Of a stretch of 64,000 nt of DNA, positions 19,177-27,590 are shown in pieces. The first letter of the stretch is position 1. Every line of letters starts with the position of its first letter. The stretch lies in NCBI GenBank assembly GCA_034440255.1, contig JAWXBU010000160.1, positions 27,508 to 91,507 of the forward strand. Direction: 5' to 3'. Source of the stretch: JAEUIA01 sp034440255 (GTDB lineage: Bacteria > Planctomycetota > UBA1135 > GCA-002686595). Both the position numbers and the translations under genes were made by a program. A model generated the notes under the pieces. It made no database searches and was not told where the DNA came from. It saw only the letters and a list, made by a program, of their open reading frames with translations.

Positions 19177-20418
19177 GTGTACTTAGTTCCGATCCACGTA
19201 CCGATTCACGTCGAAGGGGAGCGCACGTTCCTGTCATCGGACTGGCTGCGTTCGTTGCACTTGTTGCGCGATTCGCTGCCGGAAACCTTCGGCCCGTTGA
19301 AGGTTGTCGCGCCTTCGCTGCCGGCGAACGACGTCAGCTTCGGACAGCGTCTCGAAGAAGCGAACTTCGCGCACGACGGCATCCACCTCGTTCCGTCGTT
19401 CGATCTGCACACGAGTGCGAAGTCGTATTGGTTGCAGCATCGCCGTCGATGGATCGCCGACTTGTCACGCGAAATGGCAGACGCGACGGTGGTTCACGCT
19501 GGCTATGACGACGTGTATCGACCGATCGCCTACGAGGGACTCGTGCTCGCCTGGAAGCGCGGGATCACGAGTGTGTTCGTGCAAGACACCGACATCCCGC
19601 TGCAAATGCGACAGCTGGCGCGAGGTGCGAAGCAAAAACTACACGCAGCCGTCTACGGAACGCTGTACGACCGAGCCTGCCTGAAGTCCGTCGCGCGCTG
19701 CGATCTGTCGCTCTTGAAAGGGGCGCACTTGATGCAGCGCTACGGGCGCATCGCGAATAACCCACGCGAATTTCACGACACCTCGTTCGCGCGGGCCGAC
19801 ATCGTCACGCAGGCGAGCCTCGAGGCGCGGCTGGCGACGCTGACCGCTGATCGCGATTTGAGACTCGTCTACTGCGGTCGCTTCGAAGCTCGCAAGGGTC
19901 TCGATCACAGCATGGCGATAGTGAAGCGAGCGCGAGAGCTCGGCGCGCGAGTGGGTTTCGACCTGATCGGCGACGGCACGGAACGTACGCGTCTCGAGGC
20001 GCTCGCGAACGATCCGCTCTTGCGGGGGGCCGTGCGCTTTCTCGGGGCCCGCGCGTACGGCAGCGAACTTCTGCACGACCTTGCCGCATACGATGCACTG
20101 CTCTTCACACCGACGGCCGAGGACACGCCGCGCATGATCTTCGACGGGTATGCCGCCGGTCTGCCGTTGATCGCGTACGACATCGACTACGTCAAGGAAC
20201 GCGATCGTGAAGAGGAGGCGACGCTCTGTCTGCGCTCGAACGACGTCGAAGATTCAGGCCGAAAACTGGCTGAAATCGCTGCGAATCGTGCCTCGCTCGC
20301 GAAGTTCGCTCGCGCCGCGCGGACCGCGGCCGAGCATCACAGCGCCGAGTCGTGGTACGAACGTCGCGCACAGTGGACGCTCGATGCGCACGAAAAACGT
20401 CGGGCTGCACGAAGCTGA
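19177..20418 (+). CDS. GT4-like glycosyltransferase
   Basis: GT-B glycosyltransferase of about 413 residues. The C-terminal donor half is typical: LVYCGRFEARKGLDHSM, FDLIGDGTERTRLEAL, and FTPTAEDTPRMIFDGYAAGLP in place of the usual PSxxEGxPxxxxEAxAxGxP. The N-terminal half is divergent, with WLRSLHLLRD and VHAGYDDVYRP. It begins at a GTG 13 bp after the PPTase stop. It is the last gene of the plus-strand run GT4 - NRPS - PKS - PPTase - GT4, so glycosylation and peptide-polyketide synthesis are probably co-expressed. Whether the sugar goes onto the polysaccharide or onto the NRPS-PKS product cannot be decided from sequence. Confidence 0.82.
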   Translation: MYLVPIHVPIHVEGERTFLSSDWLRSLHLLRDSLPETFGPLKVVAPSLPANDVSFGQRLEEANFAHDGIHLVPSFDLHTSAKSYWLQHRRRWIADLSREMADATVVHAGYDDVYRPIAYEGLVLAWKRGITSVFVQDTDIPLQMRQLARGAKQKLHAAVYGTLYDRACLKSVARCDLSLLKGAHLMQRYGRIANNPREFHDTSFARADIVTQASLEARLATLTADRDLRLVYCGRFEARKGLDHSMAIVKRARELGARVGFDLIGDGTERTRLEALANDPLLRGAVRFLGARAYGSELLHDLAAYDALLFTPTAEDTPRMIFDGYAAGLPLIAYDIDYVKERDREEEATLCLRSNDVEDSGRKLAEIAANRASLAKFARAARTAAEHHSAESWYERRAQWTLDAHEKRRAARS

Positions 20419-20431
20419 TGCAGCGCTCGGA

Positions 20432-20920
20432 TCACAAGCGTCGCTGCCAGTACCCGACGTCTATCCAGCGGCCGAACTTGAAGCCGACTTCGAGGAAGTG
20501 CGCCGTCTTCACGAAGCCCAACTTCTCGTGCAACGCGACGCTCGCGTCGTTCGGCAGCGCGATTCCGCCGATGACCGAGTGCAAGCCGAGCCGAGTCAGT
20601 TCTGCGAGCAATGGCTCGTAGAGCCGCGTGCCGATGCCCGATCTCGCCGAATGTGGCGCGACGTACACGGAGCACTCGACGCTGAAGCGATATGCGGCCC
20701 GCGCTTTCCACTTCGACGCATAGGCGAATCCGACGACGACGCCCGCGGACTCGGCGACCAGCCACGGCAAGCCTTGGCCCTGAACTTCGCTGACGCGCGT
20801 CCACATCTCGTGCTCCGACACGGGCGCTTCCTCGAACGAGATCACGGTCGTGAGCACGTAATGCGAGTAGAGGCTCGCGATCGCCGGAGCGTCGATCTGC
20901 GTCGCGGATCGAACGATCAT
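20432..20920 (-). CDS. GNAT N-acetyltransferase (phosphinothricin/ArsN1-like)
   Basis: Acetyl-CoA-dependent N-acetyltransferase, 162 residues, closest in pattern to phosphinothricin/methionine-sulfoximine acetyltransferases and the arsinothricin-resistance ArsN1 group. Recognisable blocks are SLYSHYVLTTVISFEE, WLVAESAGVVVGFAYASKW, the acetyl-CoA loop SARSGIGTRLYEPLL, and the diagnostic tail HEKLGFVKTAHFLEVGFKFG. I start at the ATG at 20920 (MIVRSATQ), because the 28 residues before it do not resemble the family and run into the cpsD-like terminator. The gene may protect against a glutamate-analogue toxin; such genes are also found as generic detoxifiers, so a link with the neighbouring assembly line is only a possibility. 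Confidence 0.85.
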   Translation of the reverse strand: MIVRSATQIDAPAIASLYSHYVLTTVISFEEAPVSEHEMWTRVSEVQGQGLPWLVAESAGVVVGFAYASKWKARAAYRFSVECSVYVAPHSARSGIGTRLYEPLLAELTRLGLHSVIGGIALPNDASVALHEKLGFVKTAHFLEVGFKFGRWIDVGYWQRRL

Positions 20921-20973
20921 CGGGTGCGCACTGGCGGTCGAGAGCAAGAGGGGATCACGATCGAGCGAGGTTA

Positions 20974-21013
20974 GCAAAACGTCGCGGCCCGGCTGCGTGT
21001 GCAACCGGGCCGC
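20974..21013 (-). terminator. Rho-independent terminator of the wza-wzz-cpsD operon
   Basis: A 10-bp perfect GC stem (CGCGGCCCGG / CCGGGCCGCG) with a 12-base loop at 20982-21013 is followed on the minus strand by ACGTTTTG. It lies 37 bp past the stop of the CpsD-like gene, at the end of the three-gene export operon. The tail is short, so strength is uncertain. Confidence 0.7.
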
Positions 21014-21049
21014 GATGATGCGTATCCGTGACGAGCGCGCGCTCGACGT

Positions 21050-21694
21050 TCAGGCTGCTTGATCGCGATCCGCAGCTTCATCTGTGCGATTGAGCAACGT
21101 GCCGATCACGCGCACGCCGCTATCTTGCAGTTCGCGCACGGCACGTTGTGCGTCTTCACGTCGCGCGGATCCTGCTCGCAGCACGAGCACGGCCGCGTCG
21201 ACGTCGCGCAAGAGGATGCGCGTTTCGCTGTGATCGAAGATTGGCGGTGCATCGACGATGACGTACTTGCAGCCTTCGCCGAGCTTCGCGAGTGCCACCT
21301 TCGCAGCCAGTGTCGCGAACTCGCCCGCGAGGGGCAAGCGCGCGCTGCCGCTGCTCAAAATGTGCAGGCGCAGCTCACCGAGAGCTTCGAGTCGGCGCGT
21401 GGCCTTGTCGATGTCCATGCGGCCGTCGAGCACGTCGGACAGGCCGACTTCGCTCTGGATCCCGAGGTAGTTCGCGAGCGCCGGAGCCTGGAGATTGGTT
21501 TCGACGAGAGCGACGTTCACGCGCAAGTTGCGCGCGAGCCCGATTGCCGTCGCTGCTGCGAGCGAAGTCGTGCCGGCACCGCGTTCGGTGCTGGTGAACA
21601 GGATGCGAGCCGGCGTTCGATCGAACGTCTGACGCGAGATCTCGGTCCAGACCGGGTCGACGAGGTGATTCAGTCGCGAGAGAAGTTTGTTCAT
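21050..21694 (-). CDS. CpsD/CapB-like P-loop protein with degenerate Walker A
   Basis: Homologue of the cytoplasmic BY-kinase partner of Wzz-type chain-length regulators, 214 residues. The fold pattern fits (ILFTSTERGAGTTS, VALVETNLQAPALANYLG, VGLSDVLDG, YVIVDAPPI), and the gene follows the Wzz-like gene directly. The nucleotide-binding residues are unusual: the Walker A position reads GAGTTS, without the usual lysine of GxGKT/S. The Walker A' segment is VETNLQ instead of the usual VDADLR, while Walker B (VDAPP) is kept. No tyrosine cluster is present at the C-terminus (ends DRDQAA). It may have lost kinase activity and act as a regulatory partner. The ATG at 21694 is the first family-like start. 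Confidence 0.8.
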   Translation of the reverse strand: MNKLLSRLNHLVDPVWTEISRQTFDRTPARILFTSTERGAGTTSLAAATAIGLARNLRVNVALVETNLQAPALANYLGIQSEVGLSDVLDGRMDIDKATRRLEALGELRLHILSSGSARLPLAGEFATLAAKVALAKLGEGCKYVIVDAPPIFDHSETRILLRDVDAAVLVLRAGSARREDAQRAVRELQDSGVRVIGTLLNRTDEAADRDQAA

Positions 21695-21705
21695 GTTGCT
21701 CCAGT

Positions 21706-23121
21706 TCACGCCGCGAGGTCGCGTGAGTTGTATTCGGGGATGGTGCCGAGCAAGCGCACGCCGAGCTGGCGTTCGACGGTCGGGCCGTGACGCAGACGGC
21801 GGTCGAAGAACTCGCGCATGGCCGCGAGCCAAATGCCTGCGACGAGCGAGAATGCGAACGCGGCGAGGATGATCTTCTCGCGCTTCGGGCCGTCCTTCTT
21901 GAAGTTCAAGGTCGGCTGTTGGAGCACGAGCAAGTTCGCCTCCGAGTGCAGGTCGATGCTGCCCAAGTCTTCGAGTTGCGAGAAGCGGCGCATCAGTTCC
22001 GTGGACCGCGCGGCTTCGAAATCACGAGTCGCACCGAGCGCGGCGTGCGTCCTTTCGCATTCGCGCAAGCCTTCGATGCGCGTTCTTTGCGACGCGACTT
22101 CGGACGACAAGCGCTCCAGGCGTGCCGAGTTCGTGGCCGCATCGACGTCGAGCTCGTTCACACGCTCTTTCAGCGCGAGATACGTCGGATTCGGGGCACT
22201 TTCGCGGACGAGATTGATCTGTGCGCCGAGCCCGTTCATCCGATTCGTCACCGCGGTGCGTTCGGCCTGTACTTCGTCGCGCTTCAACATCGCCGCGTTG
22301 TAGTCGCGCTCGAGCAGCGCGCCGGCTTCGATCAGCACTCGGCGTTGGACTTCGATGTCGATGATGTTGCACGTGCGTACGTGATCGAAGTAGGCCTGGG
22401 CCGCTTCGTCGCGACGCTGTTTCGCGCTCTCGACCTTGGGACGGTTCATTTCGAGCACGGGCTCGACGGAGAACTGATCGACGTGACGTTCGACGTATGC
22501 TGCGACCAATGCTTGCGTCACAGCGCGAGCTCGTTCGGCGGAATTCGCTCGGTAGGTCACGCGGATCACGTTCGAATCCGTGCTGCCCTCGAGCGCCACG
22601 TTCTCGGTCAACACGTCGACGGCCTGTGCGATGCACGTCTGGCATCCGCCGGGCGTGCACTCGTGCGCAGGCTTGCCGACGCCCTGAACCCACGCCTGCA
22701 TCGAGTGCAGTGTGCGCACGGCCCACGGTGTTTCGGCGCCGTCGTCACGCGTCGGATCGGCGATCTTCAGGATCTCCGCCGGACCGAACGTGCGCGCGAC
22801 TTTTTGGTAGATCGCTTGGTCGCGCAACATTTCGATCTCGGCTTCGGTCGTCGGACGTGCCGAGCGATCCTCTTCCGACGTCGTGACCAGCGACTCCGAC
22901 GTGACTCTTTCGCGCGAGCCGGAGCGCAGTAGCAGTTTCGCCTCGGACGTGTAGACGTTCGTCTGCGAGAGAGCGAAATACAGACCGACGAACGTGCCGA
23001 GGATGACCAGCGGAATGAGCCACTTGCGTGATCTCTTCACGCCCAGTGTCACCGTTTGGAGGATGTCCGGTCCCGCGAGGCCGTCCGGATCTTGATGCGA
23101 AGTGGATCGTTGTTCGTTCAC
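21706..23121 (-). CDS. Wzz/GumC-type polysaccharide chain-length protein
   Basis: Inner-membrane polysaccharide co-polymerase, 471 residues. One transmembrane segment near residues 35-55 (WLIPLVILGTFVGLYFALS) leads into a Wzz domain (NVYTSEAKLLL). A long periplasmic helical region rich in Glu, Arg and Ala follows (roughly 180-380, coiled-coil character), and then a second membrane segment (ILAAFAFSLVAGIWLAA) before a short cytoplasmic tail ending in RLLGTIPEY. That tail is where fused BY-kinases carry their ATPase; here the ATPase is a separate gene 11 bp downstream. A CTPGGCQTC stretch at about residue 160 adds periplasmic cysteines not expected in the family. Sits between wza-like and cpsD-like genes. 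Confidence 0.85.
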   Translation of the reverse strand: MNEQRSTSHQDPDGLAGPDILQTVTLGVKRSRKWLIPLVILGTFVGLYFALSQTNVYTSEAKLLLRSGSRERVTSESLVTTSEEDRSARPTTEAEIEMLRDQAIYQKVARTFGPAEILKIADPTRDDGAETPWAVRTLHSMQAWVQGVGKPAHECTPGGCQTCIAQAVDVLTENVALEGSTDSNVIRVTYRANSAERARAVTQALVAAYVERHVDQFSVEPVLEMNRPKVESAKQRRDEAAQAYFDHVRTCNIIDIEVQRRVLIEAGALLERDYNAAMLKRDEVQAERTAVTNRMNGLGAQINLVRESAPNPTYLALKERVNELDVDAATNSARLERLSSEVASQRTRIEGLRECERTHAALGATRDFEAARSTELMRRFSQLEDLGSIDLHSEANLLVLQQPTLNFKKDGPKREKIILAAFAFSLVAGIWLAAMREFFDRRLRHGPTVERQLGVRLLGTIPEYNSRDLAA

Positions 23122-23131
23122 GGTGGTGGGC

Positions 23132-23665
23132 TCACTGGAGCGTGAAGACGGGGAAGGGAACGGGGATCAAACGCCGGATGTAGTTGTCGACCCAGTGGCC
23201 GAGGTCGTCGATCGGGAGGTTCGGCACGTAGACGATGTCGTACGGCTGCAAGAAGATCGTCTTGGGGCTGCTCCAATATTTGGGGCGCGCGTCGATCTGC
23301 CAGGCGAGTTGTTGTTGCTTGAGGCGATCCCATCGCACGAGCACGAGACTCGACGTGTAGGCCGTCGCAGTCCTGTGTCCACCCGCGCGAGCGATGGCTT
23401 CGACGAGCGTCAAACGCCGTCCCGCTTCGATCGGAATCTGTCCCGGTTCGGCGACTTCACCGAGCACGTGCACGCTGCGCGGCGTGATGTCGGTGCCGAC
23501 GATCGTGGGCGCAGAGTCGACGATCTCGAGCGGCTCCAGCGTCGCGTTGATCTGATCCGCGATCTCGGGCAACGGAGGCCCGCCCGGCAAAGCGCACGCG
23601 CCCGACAGAGCGAGCAGTGCCGCACCAGCACAGCGGAGCAGAGCGTTCGAAAAGGGAAAGGACAC
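23132..23665 (-). CDS. Wza-like polysaccharide export protein (short, SLBB)
   Basis: Outer-membrane or periplasmic export component of the Wza/polysaccharide-export family. The start is taken as the GTG at 23665 because GGAGG lies 8 bp before it; this exposes an N-terminal hydrophobic signal (LLRCAGAALLALSGACALPG) with a cysteine near the cleavage region, although the lipobox is imperfect. The body contains VHVLGEVAEPGQIPIEAG and LTLVEAIARAGGH, the SLBB repeat seen in Wza relatives, and LQPYDIVYVPN near the end. With 177 residues it is shorter than typical Wza (~380), having essentially one SLBB domain and little of the PES domain. First gene of the wza - wzz - cpsD operon. Confidence 0.82.
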   Translation of the reverse strand: MSFPFSNALLRCAGAALLALSGACALPGGPPLPEIADQINATLEPLEIVDSAPTIVGTDITPRSVHVLGEVAEPGQIPIEAGRRLTLVEAIARAGGHRTATAYTSSLVLVRWDRLKQQQLAWQIDARPKYWSSPKTIFLQPYDIVYVPNLPIDDLGHWVDNYIRRLIPVPFPVFTLQ

Positions 23666-23838
23666 GGGGACGGCCTCCGACGAGGGATGGATGGAAGACT
23701 TCGCCTGGGGTATCGACCGCATCTTTTGCAGGGCTTGAGTACCAACGACGACCAGCGCGTCTCACAGGGAAAAAAGTTCCGCGACGCTATGTCCCTTGGG
23801 TGTGGTGATCCGCGCTCGATGCGGTGAGAATCGCTTGA

Positions 23839-24321
23839 ATGCAGCCCATTCGCGCACCGAAGAACGACGAGAGATTCATCGTCTCGCCCTTCGGAAAACC
23901 GTGGGAGCACTGGCTATTGCTGGGCTTCGGCGTCGCTGCGATCGCGATCGTCGTCGTGCTCGCGATCGTGGTCGAACCCGATGCACGCGGGTTCGGCACG
24001 CACGAAAAGCTCGGGCTTCCGGCCTGTATTCCGATGGAACGGTGGGGCGTGCCGTGTCCGGGCTGCGGCGTGACGACGTCGGTCGCGCTCGCATGGCATG
24101 GACAGGTGTGGGCGTCGATCCGCAATCAGCCTTTCGGCTTCGTCACGGCGATCGCGCTGCCGAGCTACTCACTCTGGGCGATTTCAACCGCGCTGCGCGG
24201 AAGGAATTTGGCGAGCGAGGTCTCGCGCTGGCGCATGGGCCGGCTGGGAGTCGCGCTCGTCGCCGTCATGGCGTTGTCGTGGCTCTTCAAACTCGCACTC
24301 GTGCGCGAGTGGATCGGCTGA
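23839..24321 (+). CDS. DUF2752 family membrane protein
   Basis: Small integral membrane protein of 160 residues. The DUF2752 signature MERWGVPCPGCGVTTSVALA, with the paired cysteines of CPGCG, is clear, and there are three hydrophobic segments (WLLLGFGVAAIAIVVVLAIV, FVTAIALPSYSLWAIS, and VALVAVMALSWLFKLAL). Function of the family is unknown. It stands alone on the plus strand between the exopolysaccharide export operon and rsgA, converging with rsgA at a 4-bp gap. Confidence 0.85.
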   Translation: MQPIRAPKNDERFIVSPFGKPWEHWLLLGFGVAAIAIVVVLAIVVEPDARGFGTHEKLGLPACIPMERWGVPCPGCGVTTSVALAWHGQVWASIRNQPFGFVTAIALPSYSLWAISTALRGRNLASEVSRWRMGRLGVALVAVMALSWLFKLALVREWIG

Positions 24322-24325
24322 GCGC

Positions 24326-25264
24326 TCACTCGGCCGCATCGTCTTCTTCGTCGGACACTTTCGCCGTGCGGACTTCGTCGAGCATCTCGACGTAGCTCGC
24401 GTAGCGGGACGCAGCGATGTCGCCGCGATCGACCGCGTCGAAGACGGCGCACTCCGGCTCGTGATCGTGTGAGCAGCCGTTGAAGCGACACTTAACTTGG
24501 TAGCGCACGATCTCGGGGAACAGGTCGCGCAAGTTGCCGATCGGCACGCCGAAAGGCCTGAAAACCCGGATGCCGGGCGTGTCGATGACGCGCGCGTCGA
24601 ACGCGAGCGTGTGGATCTGGCTGAACGAAGTCGTGTGCTTGCCCTGATCCCAATAGCGACTGATCTTGCCGACCTTCAACTTCAAACTCGGTTGGAGTCC
24701 GTTGAGCAAGCTCGATTTTCCAGCACCCGAAGCGCCGTAGAAGATCGTCGTGCGGCCGGCCATGCGTTCGCGCACTGCTTCGATGCCGCGACCGTCGCTC
24801 GCACACGTTTCGAGGACTTCGATCGGCATCGCTTCGTACGTCGCGCGGATCGCGGCCAGGTCGTCGGGATCGCCGAGATCGATCTTGTTCAAGATGAGCG
24901 TCGTCGGAATGCGCTGCCACATACACGCGGCGAAGATGCGATCCGTTCGATTCGAGGAGAACTTCGGGTTCGCGACCGAGGCCACGGCGAAGAGTTGATC
25001 GACGTTCGCCGCGAGGACTTGCTCACGCGGATCGTGCGAATTGGCGATGCGCGACAACCAGTTCTTGCGCGGCAGAACGCGGTCCAAACTGGCCGGGACG
25101 GAAGTGAGATCGATCTCGACTTGATCACCGACCGCAACGGGATTGCGCTGTTCCCCGTCGAACAAGATGCCCCGCGGAACGGCGTGCTGAACGCGACCGT
25201 CGACTTCGACGTGGCACACTTTGGCGTCGGTGCGCACGACGAGTCCTTGGCGAATGTTCGACAT
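24326..25264 (-). CDS. rsgA: Ribosome small-subunit-dependent GTPase RsgA
   Basis: Circularly permuted GTPase that helps mature the 30S subunit. An N-terminal OB-fold (QGLVVRTDAKVCHVEVDG, VAVGDQVEIDL) is followed by the permuted G motifs in the diagnostic order: G4 LILNKIDLGD, then G1 FYGASGAGKSSLLN, then G3 VIDTPGIRVF. The C-terminal zinc finger CRFNGCSHDHEPEC supplies the Cys/His ligands. Length 312 residues from the ATG at 25264; an ATG five codons upstream (25279) is the alternative. Transcribed divergently from the SpoU-type methyltransferase with about 98 bp between them. Confidence 0.93.
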   Translation of the reverse strand: MSNIRQGLVVRTDAKVCHVEVDGRVQHAVPRGILFDGEQRNPVAVGDQVEIDLTSVPASLDRVLPRKNWLSRIANSHDPREQVLAANVDQLFAVASVANPKFSSNRTDRIFAACMWQRIPTTLILNKIDLGDPDDLAAIRATYEAMPIEVLETCASDGRGIEAVRERMAGRTTIFYGASGAGKSSLLNGLQPSLKLKVGKISRYWDQGKHTTSFSQIHTLAFDARVIDTPGIRVFRPFGVPIGNLRDLFPEIVRYQVKCRFNGCSHDHEPECAVFDAVDRGDIAASRYASYVEMLDEVRTAKVSDEEDDAAE

Positions 25265-25362
25265 CGAGGCGGGGATCATCGCACGAATCGTGCTCGCGCC
25301 GCGAATCGTTCGCGCCGCCGATCGATTCGCGATCGCGGCGCAACGGCTATGCTGTGCGCGCC

Positions 25363-26142
25363 ATGGCCGACGAAACCGTGATCCGATCGCGATCGAACGC
25401 GCTGATTCAGCGTGTACGAGCGCTGGTTTCGGGCAAAGAGCGCGATGCGATCGTGCTCGAAGGCGATCGATTGGTCGACGACGCCGTGACGGCGAAGCGC
25501 GTGATCGAGGTCGTGCTCGTCGCGCACGACAGGATCGAGCGTGCGGGCGAACTGTCGAACCGCGGCGCGCGCGTGCAGCTCGTCGACGCGGAAATTCTCG
25601 CGCAGGCGTCTGCACTCGAGACTTCGCCGGGAATCCTCGCGCTCGGCCCGCTGCCGCAGAGCATCGATTTGGCACAGCTCGCGCTGGACACTCGATCCCT
25701 CGTGCTCGTCGTCGCTGGCATCGCCGATCCAGGCAATTTGGGTGCTCTCTCGCGAACGGCCGAAGCCTTCGGCGCCTGTGCGTTCGTGGTGATTGCGGGC
25801 GGCGCGTCGCCGTGGAATGCGAAAGCACTGCGCGGATCCATGGGCAGTTTGTTGCGTCTGCCCGTTGCACACGGGATCGATGCCGACGCGTGTTCGGCCG
25901 TGCTCGGCAAGCGCGGAGCGCGGCAGGTGGTCGCGAACACGCGTGGCGGCGCGGACCCGTCGCGCTTCGATTGGAAAGGTCCGCTCGCGCTGTGGGTAGG
26001 CGCGGAAACGGGTGCGATGCCCGCGGTGACGAAGCGCTTCGAAGGTGTGACGATCCCGATTCGCACGGACGTCGAGTCGCTGAACGTCACGGTTGCTGCA
26101 TCGATCTTGCTGTTCGCTGCAGGACGTGTCGCGAGGACGTGA
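25363..26142 (+). CDS. SpoU/TrmH family RNA 2'-O-methyltransferase
   Basis: SPOUT-fold AdoMet-dependent methyltransferase acting on tRNA or rRNA ribose 2'-OH; the exact nucleotide is unknown. Motif 1 is GIADPGNLGALSRTAEAFG with the conserved Asn, motif 2 is LALWVGAETGAMP, and motif 3 is IPIRTDVESLNVTVAASILL. An N-terminal substrate-binding domain (RSRSNALIQRVRAL, VLEGDRLVDDAV) matches the RlmB/TsnR type. The ATG at 25363 gives 259 residues. Its TGA shares a base with the rarA start (TGATG), so the two genes are translationally linked. Confidence 0.9.
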   Translation: MADETVIRSRSNALIQRVRALVSGKERDAIVLEGDRLVDDAVTAKRVIEVVLVAHDRIERAGELSNRGARVQLVDAEILAQASALETSPGILALGPLPQSIDLAQLALDTRSLVLVVAGIADPGNLGALSRTAEAFGACAFVVIAGGASPWNAKALRGSMGSLLRLPVAHGIDADACSAVLGKRGARQVVANTRGGADPSRFDWKGPLALWVGAETGAMPAVTKRFEGVTIPIRTDVESLNVTVAASILLFAAGRVART

Positions 26143-27479
26143 TGGCGAAGCCCACGACGAGGAACGATTCGCTTTTCGGAGCGCGCTCCACAGATGCTCC
26201 GCTCGCCGCACGCATGCGACCGCGGACGCTGCAAGAATACGTCGGTCAAGAGCACGTGCTGGCCGTCGGAAAGCCGCTGCGCAAGTCGATCGAAGACGGC
26301 ACGATCGGTTCGATCGTCCTGTGGGGGCCGCCGGGCAGCGGCAAGACGACGCTGGCACGCTTGATCGCGAACGCTGGCGAGCGCGTGTTCGTGCCGTTCA
26401 GCGCGGTGAGCGAAGGTGTCCCGCGACTGCGCGAGGTGTTCGCCGAGGCGCGCGAACGACTGGGACACGAACGCAAGAAGACGATCTTGTTCGTCGACGA
26501 AATCCATCGGCTGAACAAGGCGCAACAAGACAGTTTGTTGCCGGCAGTCGAGGACGGCACGGTCACGCTGATCGGGGCAACGACCGAGAATCCGAGCTTC
26601 GAAATCAACGGCGCCGTGCTCTCGCGCAGTCGCGTCGTCGTCCTGAAGGGCTTGTCGCCGGATGCGTTGGCGCAGGTCGTGAAGAGCGCGCTCGCCGACG
26701 TCGAGCGCGGTTTGGGCACACGTCGCATCTCGATCGACGAGGCGGCACTCGCGTGGATCGCCGAGCAAGCCGACGGGGATGCGCGTCGCGCGCTCGTCGT
26801 GCTCGAAGCGGCCGCGCTCGCGGTGAACGACGACGAAACGATCACGGTCGAGAACATCCGCGACGCGCTGCAACTGCGTTTTGCGCGCCACGACAAGTCG
26901 GGGGACGTGCACTTCGATCAGTTGAGCGCGCTGCACAAGTCGTTGCGTGGAAGCGATCCCGACGCAGCGCTCTACTGGGCCGCTCGTTTGATCGAAGGCG
27001 GCGAGGATCCGATGGTGATCTTCAGACGTTCGATCGCGATGGCAGCAGAGGACGTGGGGCTCGCTGATCCGAATGCGCTGACGATCGCAGTCGCCGCGCG
27101 TGATGCGTTTCACATGCTCGGCGCGCCCGAAGGCTACTTGCCGATGTGCGAGATGCTCGTGTATCTCGCCACCGCGCCGAAATCGAATCGCATCAAGGAA
27201 GCGATGGGTGCGGCATTCGATGCTGCGCGCAAGACTGCCGGCGCTGCTGTCCCGATGCACGTGCGCAATGCGCCTACGCAGTTGATGAAGGATCTAGGCC
27301 ACGGCGCGGGCTACGGCTACGCGCACGATTCTGCGACGGGTTACATCGCGCAGGATTATCTGCCTGACGAATTACGCGGCACGCGTTTCTACACGCCGGG
27401 CACGTTCGGCTTCGAGAAAGAGATCGCGAAACGCCTGGAATGGTGGGCGAAACAGCGCGGCCCGGGCGGGGTTGAGTGA
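26142..27479 (+). CDS. rarA: Replication-associated recombination protein A (RarA/MgsA)
   Basis: AAA+ ATPase related to clamp-loader subunits and RuvB that acts at stalled replication forks. It begins MAKPTTRNDSLFG, then the hallmark MRPRTLQEYVGQEHVL, Walker A GPPGSGKTTLARL, Walker B ILFVDEIHRLNKAQQD, sensor 1 GATTENPSFEIN, and C-terminal tetramerisation blocks (DALYWAARLIEGGEDP equivalent, HVRNAPTQLMKDLGHG, YLPDELRG). The 445-residue length is normal. The start is the ATG at 26142; the longer upstream frame runs antisense through rsgA and is not real. Confidence 0.95.
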   Translation: MAKPTTRNDSLFGARSTDAPLAARMRPRTLQEYVGQEHVLAVGKPLRKSIEDGTIGSIVLWGPPGSGKTTLARLIANAGERVFVPFSAVSEGVPRLREVFAEARERLGHERKKTILFVDEIHRLNKAQQDSLLPAVEDGTVTLIGATTENPSFEINGAVLSRSRVVVLKGLSPDALAQVVKSALADVERGLGTRRISIDEAALAWIAEQADGDARRALVVLEAAALAVNDDETITVENIRDALQLRFARHDKSGDVHFDQLSALHKSLRGSDPDAALYWAARLIEGGEDPMVIFRRSIAMAAEDVGLADPNALTIAVAARDAFHMLGAPEGYLPMCEMLVYLATAPKSNRIKEAMGAAFDAARKTAGAAVPMHVRNAPTQLMKDLGHGAGYGYAHDSATGYIAQDYLPDELRGTRFYTPGTFGFEKEIAKRLEWWAKQRGPGGVE

Positions 27480-27590
27480 GTCGCACAGGCATCATCAACG
27501 CAGGATCATGATTGTGCGGTGTAACGAAACCTCTTCCGCTTTGACCCGTTGCAATCTGGTTACGGTCACCACACTTCATTCTCCGATCAA

